Under the pieces are notes generated by a model that had not been told where the DNA came from, ran no database searches, and worked only from the letters and a program-made list of their open reading frames with translations. From Spirosoma agri (lineage in GTDB: Bacteria; Bacteroidota; Bacteroidia; Cytophagales; Spirosomataceae), in NCBI RefSeq assembly GCF_010747415.1, contig NZ_JAAGNZ010000001.1, forward strand, positions 2,790,001 through 2,854,000: a stretch of DNA of 64,000 nt. The letters are read 5' to 3'. This document shows, piece after piece, positions 15,623-24,494 of the stretch (the stretch's first letter is position 1; every line of letters begins with the position of its first letter). The position numbers were made by a program, and so were the translations under genes.

Positions 15623-16848
15623 TACCAGCTGGTCTTCTTGTAGCCTACAGTGGCATAATACAGAATGAAGCCGAACAGCGGTAACAACATTGCGTAGGCC
15701 ATTTTGGGGCTGATCGCGTCTGTCAGATAGCCGTGCAGCAGTGGTAACAGCGCACCGCCCGAAATACCCATGATCAGCAAGGCCGACCCAATTTTCGTGA
15801 ACCGGCCAAGCCCGTTAAGCGCCAGCGGCCATAGGGCTGGCCAGATGGGAGCCAGGCCAAAACCCAGCAACGCTACACAAAGCACCGACGTAAAGCCACT
15901 TGTTACCAGGGTTGCTACGGTCAGCACCAAGCCGTAGACCGCACCAAATCGCAGCGAGGTTTGCTGAGAGATAACCCGTGGAATCAGGACAATACCCAAT
16001 ACGTAACCCGCCAACAGCCCATATAATGTATAAGTCGTAAAGTACTTCGCTTCCTCATTATCAAAGCCGATTGCTTTACCGTAGTTAATGATCGTATCAC
16101 CGGCAATAACTTCGGCACCAACGTAGCAAAATAGAGCGGCAACGCCCAGAACCAGATTTGGAAACTGCCCGACGCTGGTGCGGCTAGTCGCATTGGCAGG
16201 CGCATCATCCTGCTCTTCGGACACTTCGGGAAGGTTCGAAAAGCGAATCAGACCCGCCAGAACAACCAGAACACCGGTAAGGATCAAATAGGGCGAGACC
16301 ACTTTCTCCAGCGACGCAGCCCCCGAAACGGCATTGCCACCCGCCAACAAAAGGCCCCCGAAGATAAACTGGCTAACGATACCCGCCAGTTTGTTGGCAA
16401 TTCCCAGAAAGCTGATACGCTGAGCCGCACTTTCGCGGGGACCCAGAATCGTAGCGTAGGGATTAGATGCCGTCTGTAACACAGTCAGGCCGATGCCGAT
16501 CAGGAAAAGACCGACCAGAAACAATGGGTAGGAAACGGCTTTCGCTGCCGGAACAAAAATCAGCGTTCCTACTGCCATCACCAGCAAACCAAGCGACATC
16601 CCATTCTTGAATCCCGTTTTCTTCAACACCGCCGACGATGGAATGGCCATGAGCGTGTAGGAAATGAAAAACGCGAATGCAACCAGATTCGAACCGACTG
16701 TACTGAGGTTGAACGCCTGTTTGAAAAAAGCGATCAGCACACTGTTGACCCAGGTTACGAAGCCAAAAATGAAAAATAAAGCCCCGATGATGAGCAAAGG
16801 GATGGTGTAATTGGGACGAACCTGCGAAGGTGTTGCGGTAGGTGTCAT
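15622..16848 (-). CDS. MFS sugar transporter, fucose/glucose-galactose permease type
   Basis: Proton-coupled sugar importer of the FucP/GluP branch. 408 residues with about 12 helices. The first helix region (IPLLIIGALFFIFGFVTWVN) carries the FucP-family FGFVTWVN signature. Also seen: LQTASNPYATILGPRESAAQR, typical of GluP proteins, and GISGGALLPLLHGYLTDAIS near the C-terminus. Coupled to the GHMP kinase by a TAATG overlap, and followed at 16950-18314 by a GH109-type gene. Together they suggest uptake and phosphorylation of a hexose, possibly an amino sugar or galactose. Confidence 0.92.
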   Translation of the reverse strand: MTPTATPSQVRPNYTIPLLIIGALFFIFGFVTWVNSVLIAFFKQAFNLSTVGSNLVAFAFFISYTLMAIPSSAVLKKTGFKNGMSLGLLVMAVGTLIFVPAAKAVSYPLFLVGLFLIGIGLTVLQTASNPYATILGPRESAAQRISFLGIANKLAGIVSQFIFGGLLLAGGNAVSGAASLEKVVSPYLILTGVLVVLAGLIRFSNLPEVSEEQDDAPANATSRTSVGQFPNLVLGVAALFCYVGAEVIAGDTIINYGKAIGFDNEEAKYFTTYTLYGLLAGYVLGIVLIPRVISQQTSLRFGAVYGLVLTVATLVTSGFTSVLCVALLGFGLAPIWPALWPLALNGLGRFTKIGSALLIMGISGGALLPLLHGYLTDAISPKMAYAMLLPLFGFILYYATVGYKKTSW

Positions 16849-16949
16849 GGGCAGCAGTTAATGAAAAGCGCTAAAAGAGCGGTAGTTGCTATATTTTAAA
16901 ATTTTTTACAAATTAAGAATAGAAATTGGTTTCTTACGCTGGAAGCTGT

Positions 16950-18314
16950 CTAAAATTCGTCGGTAAGGCCAAAAATAGGTTTGTTCGTCTTCCATTTGCC
17001 GCGCGTAAAATCAGGAATTTCAACGGGTTTGCTACCGCCGGCAATACTGGCTTCCGATAGCGGGCTGATTGCGCTCCAGACAGCGGCATCATAGACATCG
17101 ATGGGTGGGGGTGTTTTGGTTTTGATCGACTCAATGAAGGCACGCATCACGAAAAAGTCGATGCCCCCATGACCGGCGTTCTCAGCCGTTTGGGCGTGGC
17201 GTTTCCAGAGCGGATGGTCGTATTTCTCCTGATAAGCGGCAAAAGGCTCCCAGGCGTGGGCCTTGGGACTTACGCCTTCGAGGTAGATCATGTCGTTATC
17301 ATCCATCCAGATTCCCTGCGTACCCTGCGCCCGGAAGCCCAGCGAATAGGGACGCGGAGAGTTCGTATCGTGGATGATGACGATATTTTCGCCATTTGCG
17401 CACTGAAGCACCGTCGTAACGACATCACCGAGCTTGAAATTTACCTTCGCGTTGGGATGGTTGGGCCCACCTTTATCGACTACGTACTTATGCAGCCCCC
17501 GGCTTTTGGTGGCAGTTGCTGTCAAATGCGTGAATCGGTTCCCCCGGTTGATGTTTAACCAGTGGGCAACGGGACCAAGGCCATGCGTTGGGTAAATATC
17601 GCCGTTGCGATCAACGGAATGCTGCGTCCGCCAGTGCGCTTCCGAATAACCCTTTGCTCCGAACTCGGCACCAACGCCACTGATCGACTTACCGTCATTG
17701 AATTTGATGCCACGCAGGTCGTGCTGATAGCCGCAGTGCGCATAGGTCATTTCGCCAAATAGTCCCTGACGGATCATGTTCAGCACCGCCAGCACATCGC
17801 GCCGGTAGCAGACATTTTCCATGATCATGCAGGGCATTCCCGTTTTTTCGGACGTATCGACCAGATCCCACGACTCTTTGAGTTTAACCGTAGCCGACAC
17901 TTCGACACCCGCGTATTTACCCGCCTTCATGGTAGCTACCGCCATTGGTACGTGCCATTCCCAAGGCGTAGATATCACAACTCCGTCGAGGTCATCGCGC
18001 TTGAGCATCTGCAAAAAGGCTTCGTCGCCTTTCGAATAGGCCTCGGGCAGCGGTTTCCCTTTTTTCCTGAACAGCTCATTGGTCCGGGCAATGCTGTCCG
18101 GATCAACGTCGCAGATGGCCGGAATGACGACATCGTCGCGGTAGAGCGCCTGCTCAACGTGGCTGCGGCCCCGCGCGCCAACGCCAATGAAGCCCAGCTT
18201 GACCGTAGGGGCAGCGGGTTTCGCACCGGTTAGTATCGAAGGAAAAATAGAGGCCGTCGCTCCGGTCAGAGCAGCCGTACGGATAAACTGGCGTCGGGTA
18301 GGCGTAAGAGTCAT
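16950..18314 (-). CDS. Gfo/Idh/MocA-fold protein, GH109-type (NAD-dependent glycosidase)
   Basis: Probably secreted through the Tat system: TPTRRQFIRTAALTGATAS is a twin-arginine signal. 454 residues with an N-terminal Rossmann domain (VKLGFIGVGARGRSHVEQ, PAICDVDPDS). GH109 features include VVISTPWEWHVPMAVATMKAG, THGLGPVAHWLNINRGNRF and AHAWEPFAAYQEKYDHPLW followed by GHGGIDFFVMRAFI. Known GH109 enzymes remove alpha-N-acetylgalactosamine. The neighbouring sugar transporter and kinase fit a sugar-scavenging cluster. The ATG at 18314 is preferred over a TTG four codons upstream. Confidence 0.88.
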   Translation of the reverse strand: MTLTPTRRQFIRTAALTGATASIFPSILTGAKPAAPTVKLGFIGVGARGRSHVEQALYRDDVVIPAICDVDPDSIARTNELFRKKGKPLPEAYSKGDEAFLQMLKRDDLDGVVISTPWEWHVPMAVATMKAGKYAGVEVSATVKLKESWDLVDTSEKTGMPCMIMENVCYRRDVLAVLNMIRQGLFGEMTYAHCGYQHDLRGIKFNDGKSISGVGAEFGAKGYSEAHWRTQHSVDRNGDIYPTHGLGPVAHWLNINRGNRFTHLTATATKSRGLHKYVVDKGGPNHPNAKVNFKLGDVVTTVLQCANGENIVIIHDTNSPRPYSLGFRAQGTQGIWMDDNDMIYLEGVSPKAHAWEPFAAYQEKYDHPLWKRHAQTAENAGHGGIDFFVMRAFIESIKTKTPPPIDVYDAAVWSAISPLSEASIAGGSKPVEIPDFTRGKWKTNKPIFGLTDEF

Positions 18315-18372
18315 GCAGGAAAGCAATTGATTCGGGCAGGAAAGATAAGAATTCCTGTCCGAATCACGGCAC

Positions 18373-19479
18373 TTAAAAATTCCACCACACAGCCCTTGGA
18401 TACGATGAATTCAGTACGACCGGTTCGCCAATGCGGGGCGTCGTTACGTCCATACCCTGTTCCTGCGCTTTTTTGAGCAATCGCTGAATCGGTTCGTTCC
18501 AGGCATGATACGCCAAGGAAAATTTGGCCCAGTGCACGGGTAAAATTGTCTTGGCCCGCAAGTCTTGAGCCGCCGTTACTACCTCTTCGGGAAACATGTG
18601 GATGTTTGGCCAATCTTTCCCGTATTGACCACATTCCAGCACGGCCACGTCGAACGGACCGTAGGTTACGCCAATTTCTTGAAAGTGAGTGCCATAGCCC
18701 GAATCGCCACCCAGGTAGAGGGCGTAGCCATTCAGCTTAAGCACGAAAGCGGTCCAGAGCGTTTTGCCCCGCGTAAAACGCCGACCCGAAAAGTGCCGGG
18801 CCGGAACCGCCGTCAGGTTGATCGAATCCGATACCGCCTGTGTTTCATTCCAGTCGAACTCAACGATTTTATCGGCCGGAACGCCCCATCGTTCGAGGTG
18901 AGCGCCTACGCCAAGACCGGTATAGAACTTCTTGACCTTTGGGATTAGCTGGGTAATGGTCTTATAATCAAGGTGGTCGTAGTGGTCGTGCGAAATGACT
19001 AGCAGATCAATGGCGGGCATGTCATCGACGCTGTAGACATCGGAACCGGCAAACGATTTACCGAAAAACGAGACGGGTGATGCGTAGCCGCTAAAGACCG
19101 GATCAATCAGAACGGTGGTGCCCTTCGATTTGATCAGGTAGGATGAGTGCCCGAACCAGACAATGGCCGGTTTGTCATCGGGCAATGCTTTCAGATCCGT
19201 TTTAACGGAGGGCAGTGGACTGGGTGGCGTGTTGTGCGGATCTTTGTGAAAGTAATCGTTCAGCATGTTCACGTAGGACGCGTTTTCCCGCATCACGGCT
19301 GTCTTCTCCAGGTTCTGAAACAAGCCATCTTTGTAATTCTTTGAATGCCGGATGCGTTCCAATCGAGTGGCGGTCGGATCGCTGCCGAAGGGGCTTTGTT
19401 GCATGAACAGTAAGATGGCTCCGGCGGTGATGGCGACAATAAGTAGGAGTGTGAGCATGGTGGTTCGTAATCGTTTCAT
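18373..19479 (-). CDS. Membrane-anchored MBL-fold hydrolase (UlaG / NAPE-PLD-like)
   Basis: Metallo-beta-lactamase-fold hydrolase facing the periplasm. 368 residues. An N-terminal helix (LTLLLIVAITAGAILLFM) anchors it. The metal site is clear: PAIVWFGHSSYLIKSKGTTV, LLVISHDHYDHLDYKT (HxHxDH), AVPARHFSGR, LGGDSGYG and ILPVHWAKFSLAYHAW. These match the NAPE-PLD-like branch; the bacterial substrate is unknown. The start at 19479 is chosen over an in-frame GTG at 19500. It lies 58 bp after the GH109-type gene end on the same strand but need not be functionally linked. Confidence 0.9.
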   Translation of the reverse strand: MKRLRTTMLTLLLIVAITAGAILLFMQQSPFGSDPTATRLERIRHSKNYKDGLFQNLEKTAVMRENASYVNMLNDYFHKDPHNTPPSPLPSVKTDLKALPDDKPAIVWFGHSSYLIKSKGTTVLIDPVFSGYASPVSFFGKSFAGSDVYSVDDMPAIDLLVISHDHYDHLDYKTITQLIPKVKKFYTGLGVGAHLERWGVPADKIVEFDWNETQAVSDSINLTAVPARHFSGRRFTRGKTLWTAFVLKLNGYALYLGGDSGYGTHFQEIGVTYGPFDVAVLECGQYGKDWPNIHMFPEEVVTAAQDLRAKTILPVHWAKFSLAYHAWNEPIQRLLKKAQEQGMDVTTPRIGEPVVLNSSYPRAVWWNF

Positions 19480-19648
19480 GGCCTTTGAACGGATGACCAC
19501 ACAGCCAGGTTCCGTGCAAGGACGAGCGGAACATTCCCGTGTTGACAGGTGTTACTGAATCGTAGCTGCGTTTTCTTGTTTAGGTTTTCATCAGAAACAT
19601 TGAACAAACAAAAAGAACGCGCTGTTACGCAACCGTATTGCACACCGA

Positions 19649-19671
19649 GGAGCGTACTGGCTACACGCTCC
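19649..19671. other. Leader hairpin upstream of the pterin operon
   Basis: GGAGCGT (19649-19655) pairs with ACGCTCC (19665-19671) around a 9-nt loop, 70 nt before the PTPS-like start. I could not match it to a known riboswitch class; the A-rich tail of preQ1-I riboswitches is absent. It may be a plain 5' UTR stem. Confidence 0.25.
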
Positions 19672-19742
19672 GCCGTCTGCCTGTGTTGTACACAAACTTT
19701 GTAACGACAGGTTGATCGAATCCTGGTTTCGATTCTTTTTTT

Positions 19743-20174
19743 ATGAATACACAACGGGCCACTGCCCCGCGGGTTGCCGTGTTTCGCAAGGAACACTTCA
19801 ACGCGGCACACCGTCTCAACAATCCCAACTGGTCGGACGAGAAAAATACCCGCGTTTACGGCAAATGCAACAACCCTAATTTTCACGGCCACAATTACGA
19901 CCTTATTGTGCAGGTTACGGGTCCGATCGATCCTGAAACGGGGTATGTTATTGATATGAAGCAGTTGGGCGATCTCATTAAAGAGCACGTTACCGATCGC
20001 TTCGACCACAAAAATCTTAACCTCGACACTGAAGAGTTTGCGGATTTGAACCCTTCGGCCGAAAACATTGCCATCGTTATCTATACCATTTTACGAAATC
20101 AGCTAAGCGAGGGCTTAGAGCTTAAAATCAGATTGTATGAAACTGAACGGAACTTCGTCGAATACCCCGCTTGA
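19743..20174 (+). CDS. 6-pyruvoyl-tetrahydropterin / 6-carboxytetrahydropterin synthase family protein
   Basis: Zn-dependent enzyme acting on dihydroneopterin triphosphate, the FolE product. 143 residues. Zinc ligands: FNAAHRL and FHGHNYDL. The catalytic Cys lies in KCNNPNFHGHNYDL and the Asp-His pair in FDHKNLN. The CNNPN-x-HGHNY form is that of animal PTPS (tetrahydrobiopterin branch), whereas QueD has CxxxHGH, so a PTPS activity is quite possible although the family is usually labelled QueD. It overlaps folE by 38 bp, so the two steps are coupled. Confidence 0.92.
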   Translation: MNTQRATAPRVAVFRKEHFNAAHRLNNPNWSDEKNTRVYGKCNNPNFHGHNYDLIVQVTGPIDPETGYVIDMKQLGDLIKEHVTDRFDHKNLNLDTEEFADLNPSAENIAIVIYTILRNQLSEGLELKIRLYETERNFVEYPA

Positions 20175-20901
20175 TGGCAACCTCCAGAACGGCTTACCCG
20201 TCAATGGTAAAGCTTCTTATGGCGTTACGGCGGACAGCGAGGAGTTAATCGATGAACTGGGTGATGCACATGGTTCATCGTCGATTGATACGCCCATGCG
20301 TCCCGGTGCGTTTGATCTGGACGATGAGCTGAAGGTCGATTTGATCGAAGAGCATTTCCGGGAAATAATGAATATCCTGGGCCTCGACCTGACGGACGAT
20401 AGTCTGAAAGGGTCCCCCCGGCGCGTGGCTAAAATGTACGTGAACGAAATTTTTCGGGGACTAAATCCGGAAAATAAACCGACACCGACCCTGTTCGATA
20501 ATAAATTCCGCTACAACGAAATGCTCGTTGAAAAGGATATTCTCGTGCAGACGTATTGCGAACACCATTTTGTGCCGATCATTGGGAAGGCCCATGTTGC
20601 GTATATCTCCAGCGGCAAAGTGATCGGCCTGTCGAAGCTGAACCGATTTGTGGAGTATTTCAGCAAACGGCCCCAGGTTCAGGAACGATTGACGGTACAG
20701 ATTGCCGAAGAACTGAAAAAAGTACTCGAAACCGAAGATGTAGCGGTTGTGATTGATGCGAAGCACCTGTGCGTATCGACGCGGGGAGTACACGACGTCA
20801 ACTCATCGACTATTACGGCATCATACAGCGGTAAATTTGCCGAAGAAGCCACCCGGCAAGAGTTTTTACGCTATATCGCTCAGACTAGTGCGACGCTATA
20901 A
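20137..20901 (+). CDS. folE: GTP cyclohydrolase I FolE
   Basis: First step of pterin synthesis: GTP to 7,8-dihydroneopterin triphosphate. 254 residues. The core (about 70-250) has ILGLDLTDDSLKGSPRRVAK, the zinc Cys and His in QTYCEHHFVPIIGKAHVAYI, GLSKLNRFVEYFSKRPQVQE, and KHLCVSTRGVHDVNSS. The first 60 residues are a polar, Gly/Ser/Asp-rich extension encoded partly inside the upstream gene. A start further in is possible but no ATG lies near the core until residue 54 (MRPGAFDLDDEL). Operon with the PTPS-like gene. Confidence 0.95.
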   Translation: MKLNGTSSNTPLDGNLQNGLPVNGKASYGVTADSEELIDELGDAHGSSSIDTPMRPGAFDLDDELKVDLIEEHFREIMNILGLDLTDDSLKGSPRRVAKMYVNEIFRGLNPENKPTPTLFDNKFRYNEMLVEKDILVQTYCEHHFVPIIGKAHVAYISSGKVIGLSKLNRFVEYFSKRPQVQERLTVQIAEELKKVLETEDVAVVIDAKHLCVSTRGVHDVNSSTITASYSGKFAEEATRQEFLRYIAQTSATL

Positions 20902-20930
20902 GTACTAAGCAGTGAATAGTAGTATCTACG

Positions 20931-20976
20931 GAGCCAGTCCAGGCACAGAGAATGATCTTTGTGTCTGGACTGGCTC
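20931..20976. terminator. Hairpin after folE
   Basis: GAGCCAGTCCAG pairs with CTGGACTGGCTC, extended by GCACA/TGTG with one bulge, around a roughly 12-nt loop. The T-run is weak. It lies between folE and the lone mcrC, suggesting separate transcripts. Confidence 0.6.
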
Positions 20977-21027
20977 TGTCGCTATTTGGTCAATTCGTAT
21001 CTTGCTTTGACAAAACCTGCTGTGTAG

Positions 21028-22311
21028 ATGCCCGCGTTGATTTCTGTCGCCGAAAAAGGATTGATTGGTAAGGTCATTGAGCCTGATGGACAGTCCGTTG
21101 TGCGCGTGGACGCTACCGTGACTGATTCGGTCTTTGACGCCCTGCGGCAGTTGGCGTTTGATGCGGAGGGCGTGGAGGGCTTACTGACTTTTTTCGTGCA
21201 AAAAGGGCGCGAGTACATCCGGGTGCGCAACTACGTTGGTTTACTGACGCTGCCCGACGGAACCCAACTGGAGATTCTTCCCAAAATAGGCCCCGCGTCA
21301 ACGAGCCGGTCGCTGCTATTGACCATGCTCCGGTACCTGGATCATGGCCCTTTTCGCACCCGTTCGTCGGCCAGCACAATGGCAACGCAGCTGCCCTTGT
21401 GGGAAGTATTTGTGACGGCCTTTCTCGATGCGCTGGAACCGTTGGTGTTGCAGGGTGTGCAGCGGTCGTACGTAACGGTAGAAGGCAACGAGCGATTCTG
21501 GAAAGGAAAGTTTCAGGCTATCCGCCACCAGCGCGAAAACGCGCAACGCGCCGAGCGGCTGGCCGTCGCTTATGACCGGCTGACGGCAGATGTTCCGCCC
21601 AATCGTATTCTGAAAACTACGCTTTTTTACCTGCGGCAGCGGAACCACAGTCCGGCTGTTCAGCAGCGTATCCGTCAGCTTGACTGGGCGCTGGACGATA
21701 TTCCGGTCAGTGAATCGATACCGCATGATCTGAAACGTGTCAAACTGGCGAACCGTATGTTTGCCCGTTATGAATCGGCCCTGCGCTGGGCCGAAGCCTT
21801 GTTGGGCAACAGAGCGTATGGCGTTAAAGTAGGTCAAACCGCTGATTTGTCGTTATTATTCCCGATGGAGCGCGTTTTCGAAGATTACGTGTCGCACGGT
21901 ATCCGTCGGTACTGGCCTAATGCCGACGCCGTGACGGTACAGGAATCGACCGCGTATTTGGTCGATGAACACATTGGGACGCCTAAATTTAAACTCCGTC
22001 CCGATATTCTGATCCGGCATAACGACCGAACATTTGTCTTGGATATGAAGTGGAAAGAGCTGGTTGGCCGCGACCAGTCCCGCAACTACGGAATCGAGCA
22101 GGCCGATCTGTATCAGCTCTATGCGTACGGCAAAAAATACGGGGCCAGTGATCTTTTTCTCATTTACCCGACAAACGAAACGTTTCGTGCCCCCCTGCCC
22201 GTATTTGGTTACGATCCCCAGACCCGCCTGCACGTTGTGCCCTTCGAGATTATGAACCCGTTAGCCAATGAAGTAGAAAAATTAGCGAATTACGCTTTGT
22301 CGTTCCAATGA
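21028..22311 (+). CDS. McrC-family protein (McrBC restriction component), solitary
   Basis: McrC is the nuclease partner of the McrB GTPase in modification-dependent restriction. 427 residues. N-terminal DUF-like domain with YVGLLTLPDGTQLEILPKIG; C-terminal PD-(D/E)xK nuclease with FKLRPDILIRHNDRTFVLDM followed by KWKE. No McrB-like AAA+ GTPase gene is adjacent: folE is upstream and a gluconate-type permease downstream. It could work with an McrB elsewhere, or on its own in another role. Start ATG at 21028. Confidence 0.88.
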   Translation: MPALISVAEKGLIGKVIEPDGQSVVRVDATVTDSVFDALRQLAFDAEGVEGLLTFFVQKGREYIRVRNYVGLLTLPDGTQLEILPKIGPASTSRSLLLTMLRYLDHGPFRTRSSASTMATQLPLWEVFVTAFLDALEPLVLQGVQRSYVTVEGNERFWKGKFQAIRHQRENAQRAERLAVAYDRLTADVPPNRILKTTLFYLRQRNHSPAVQQRIRQLDWALDDIPVSESIPHDLKRVKLANRMFARYESALRWAEALLGNRAYGVKVGQTADLSLLFPMERVFEDYVSHGIRRYWPNADAVTVQESTAYLVDEHIGTPKFKLRPDILIRHNDRTFVLDMKWKELVGRDQSRNYGIEQADLYQLYAYGKKYGASDLFLIYPTNETFRAPLPVFGYDPQTRLHVVPFEIMNPLANEVEKLANYALSFQ

Positions 22312-22366
22312 TGTGCTTTCTTTGCGTGTCGAAATACCTCGCTAAACCTGAACACCGTAACGTCTC

Positions 22367-23713
22367 ATGCCCCTTCTTCTGACGCTGATTGGAATTCTAA
22401 CGCTTGTTTTACTGGTTGCCTTTGTTCGTCTCGATACCTTCATTTCCTTTGTTCTGGTTTCGCTGGGTATCGGACTGGCATCGGGCATGTCGGTGCAGGA
22501 GGTTGGTAAATCCATTCAGACCGGGATCGGTGGAACCCTGGGCGATCTGGTGTTGATTATCGGGTTCGGGGCCATGCTGGGTCGGATCGTAGCCGAGAGT
22601 GGGGCCGCCCGGCGGATCACCGACGTATTGATCCAGCTATTTGGTATTAAGCATATTCGGTGGGGACTGGCGCTGGCTGGTTTTGTCGTTGGGATTCCCC
22701 TCTTCTACAATGCCGGTTTCATCATCGTTGTTCCCCTGATTTTCACCATTGCTGCTTCGTCGCGGTTGCCCTTGCTGTCGGTTGCCGTACCGATGTTGTC
22801 CGCCTTATCGGTGGCGCATGGCTATCTGCCCCCGCATCCGTCCCCGTCGGCGGTAGCGGCTCAACTCAATGCCAATATCGGCCAAACGCTGCTCTACGGG
22901 CTAATCGTGGCCATCCCCGCCATCGTCATTGCCGGGCCGATTTTTGGTAAAACGCTAGTTAATCTGAAGGTGACGCCGGACAAAGACCTGTTCGATACCG
23001 GCGACGTACCGACCGCCAAGCCATCCTTTACCGAGGCATCCGGACAACGTTTACCGGGAACGGGCATCAGCTTTTTTGTTGCCCTCTTGCCAGTCTTGCT
23101 CCTGACGACATTCGGTCCGCTGAAAGGTGCGTTGCCCGACACATCGCCCCTGAAAACCATCGTTACGCTACTGGCCGAACCCTATATCGGCATGTTGCTG
23201 TCGGTACTGACCGCCATGTATGCCTTGGGTATCCGGCGCGGCCAGTCGATGAAAGCCATCACGAAAGACATGGAGGAAGCCGTAAAAGCGATTGCGCCCA
23301 TTCTCCTCGTCATCGCCGGAGCGGGCGCGTTAAAGCAGATCTTCACGGATAGCGGCACGAGCAAATACATTGGCAGCTTGCTGGCCGATGCGTCAATTCC
23401 ACCGCTGGTACTGGCCTGGGGCATTGCTGCTTTTATCCGCGTCTGCGTTGGATCGGCAACGGTGGCTGGCCTGACAACATCGGGCATCATTGCGCCACTG
23501 ATTCAGAGTCAGACAATTAAGCCTGAATTGATGGTACTAGCCATTGGTTCCGGCAGCCTGATGTTTTCGCACATCAACGACGGCGGTTTCTGGCTCTTCA
23601 AGGAATACTTTAACCTGACCATTATGCAAACCATCCGAACCTGGTCGGTGATGGAAACGATTGTGTCCATTGTGGGCTTGCTGGGCGTGCTGGCGTTGAA
23701 TCTGGTGGTTTAA
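22367..23713 (+). CDS. GntP-family permease (gluconate/H+ symporter type)
   Basis: Inner-membrane importer of gluconate or a related sugar acid. 448 residues, about 12 helices. GntP signs: ASGMSVQEVGKSIQTGIGGT, LGDLVLIIGFGAMLGRIVAE, the pore region AHGYLPPHPSPSAVAA, and FIRVCVGSATVAGLTTSGII near the C-terminus. No gluconate kinase is adjacent, so the substrate is not fixed. A GDSL hydrolase gene follows 53 bp later. Confidence 0.92.
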   Translation: MPLLLTLIGILTLVLLVAFVRLDTFISFVLVSLGIGLASGMSVQEVGKSIQTGIGGTLGDLVLIIGFGAMLGRIVAESGAARRITDVLIQLFGIKHIRWGLALAGFVVGIPLFYNAGFIIVVPLIFTIAASSRLPLLSVAVPMLSALSVAHGYLPPHPSPSAVAAQLNANIGQTLLYGLIVAIPAIVIAGPIFGKTLVNLKVTPDKDLFDTGDVPTAKPSFTEASGQRLPGTGISFFVALLPVLLLTTFGPLKGALPDTSPLKTIVTLLAEPYIGMLLSVLTAMYALGIRRGQSMKAITKDMEEAVKAIAPILLVIAGAGALKQIFTDSGTSKYIGSLLADASIPPLVLAWGIAAFIRVCVGSATVAGLTTSGIIAPLIQSQTIKPELMVLAIGSGSLMFSHINDGGFWLFKEYFNLTIMQTIRTWSVMETIVSIVGLLGVLALNLVV

Positions 23714-23766
23714 TACAAACCCCAAAGCAGAGATAACTCATTGACTATTTTTCATTAGTTTATTCC

Positions 23767-24432
23767 ATGACTACTTTATCACGCGTTATCGGTTTTTGTT
23801 TTGTTGTTGTCCTGCTGGCTATGAGCGCGGCCAAGCCAACGAAGGTCGTATTCTTTGGGGATTCGATCACGCAGGCGGGTATCAAACCCGGTGGTTATAT
23901 TGATAAGCTCAAGTCGATGCTCCCCACTGACCAGTACGAACTGATTGGGGCCGGTATTGGCGGTAATAAAATCTACGACCTGTTTTTGCGGATGGACGAG
24001 GACGTACTGGCCCAGAAACCTGACGTAGTTGTAGTTTGGGTAGGGGTTAATGACGTGTGGCACAAATCTTCGTTAGGCACTGGCACGGATCCGGATAAAT
24101 TCGTGAAATTCTACGAAGCTGTCGTTAAGAAGTTACAGGCGGCCAACGCTAAAGTCGTTTTGTGTACACCAGCGGCCATTGGTGAAAAGACGGATATGAC
24201 CAACCAGCAGGATGGCGATCTGAATCAGTACAGCCAGTTTATCCGTGATCTGGCCAAACGCAACAACCTGCCACTGGTCGATTTGCGGAAAGCCTTTCTG
24301 GACTACAATCTTAAACATAACGCCGAAAACAAAGACAAAGGCGTGTTGACCACGGATCGCGTTCACCTCAACGACGCTGGTAATCAGTTTGTCGCTGAAC
24401 AGATGCAAAAGGTACTCGCCAGCATGAAATAA
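23767..24432 (+). CDS. Secreted SGNH/GDSL-type hydrolase (lipase/esterase family)
   Basis: Exported esterase-like hydrolase, 221 residues with a signal peptide (about 1-22, FCFVVVLLAMSAA). SGNH blocks: VVFFGDSITQAG (nucleophile Ser), GAGIGGNKIYDL (Gly), VVWVGVNDVWH (Asn), and TTDRVHLNDAGNQFVAEQM (Asp/His). These enzymes deacylate sugars or lipids; the substrate cannot be told here. It may be co-transcribed with the GntP permease. Confidence 0.92.
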   Translation: MTTLSRVIGFCFVVVLLAMSAAKPTKVVFFGDSITQAGIKPGGYIDKLKSMLPTDQYELIGAGIGGNKIYDLFLRMDEDVLAQKPDVVVVWVGVNDVWHKSSLGTGTDPDKFVKFYEAVVKKLQAANAKVVLCTPAAIGEKTDMTNQQDGDLNQYSQFIRDLAKRNNLPLVDLRKAFLDYNLKHNAENKDKGVLTTDRVHLNDAGNQFVAEQMQKVLASMK

Positions 24433-24494
24433 GCAGCGGGGAACAACTTTGTTCGTGTCGTAGTTGAACCGTAATCTGCCAGGTAATTTATAGT

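Noticed and set aside
19649-19671. preQ1 riboswitch before the pterin operon
   Set aside because: A stem exists, but the A-rich tail and the conserved core of preQ1 aptamers are not seen.
19476-20009. 177-codon minus-strand frame across the PTPS-like start
   Set aside because: Covers the promoter gap and the antisense of a conserved enzyme; no recognisable protein features.
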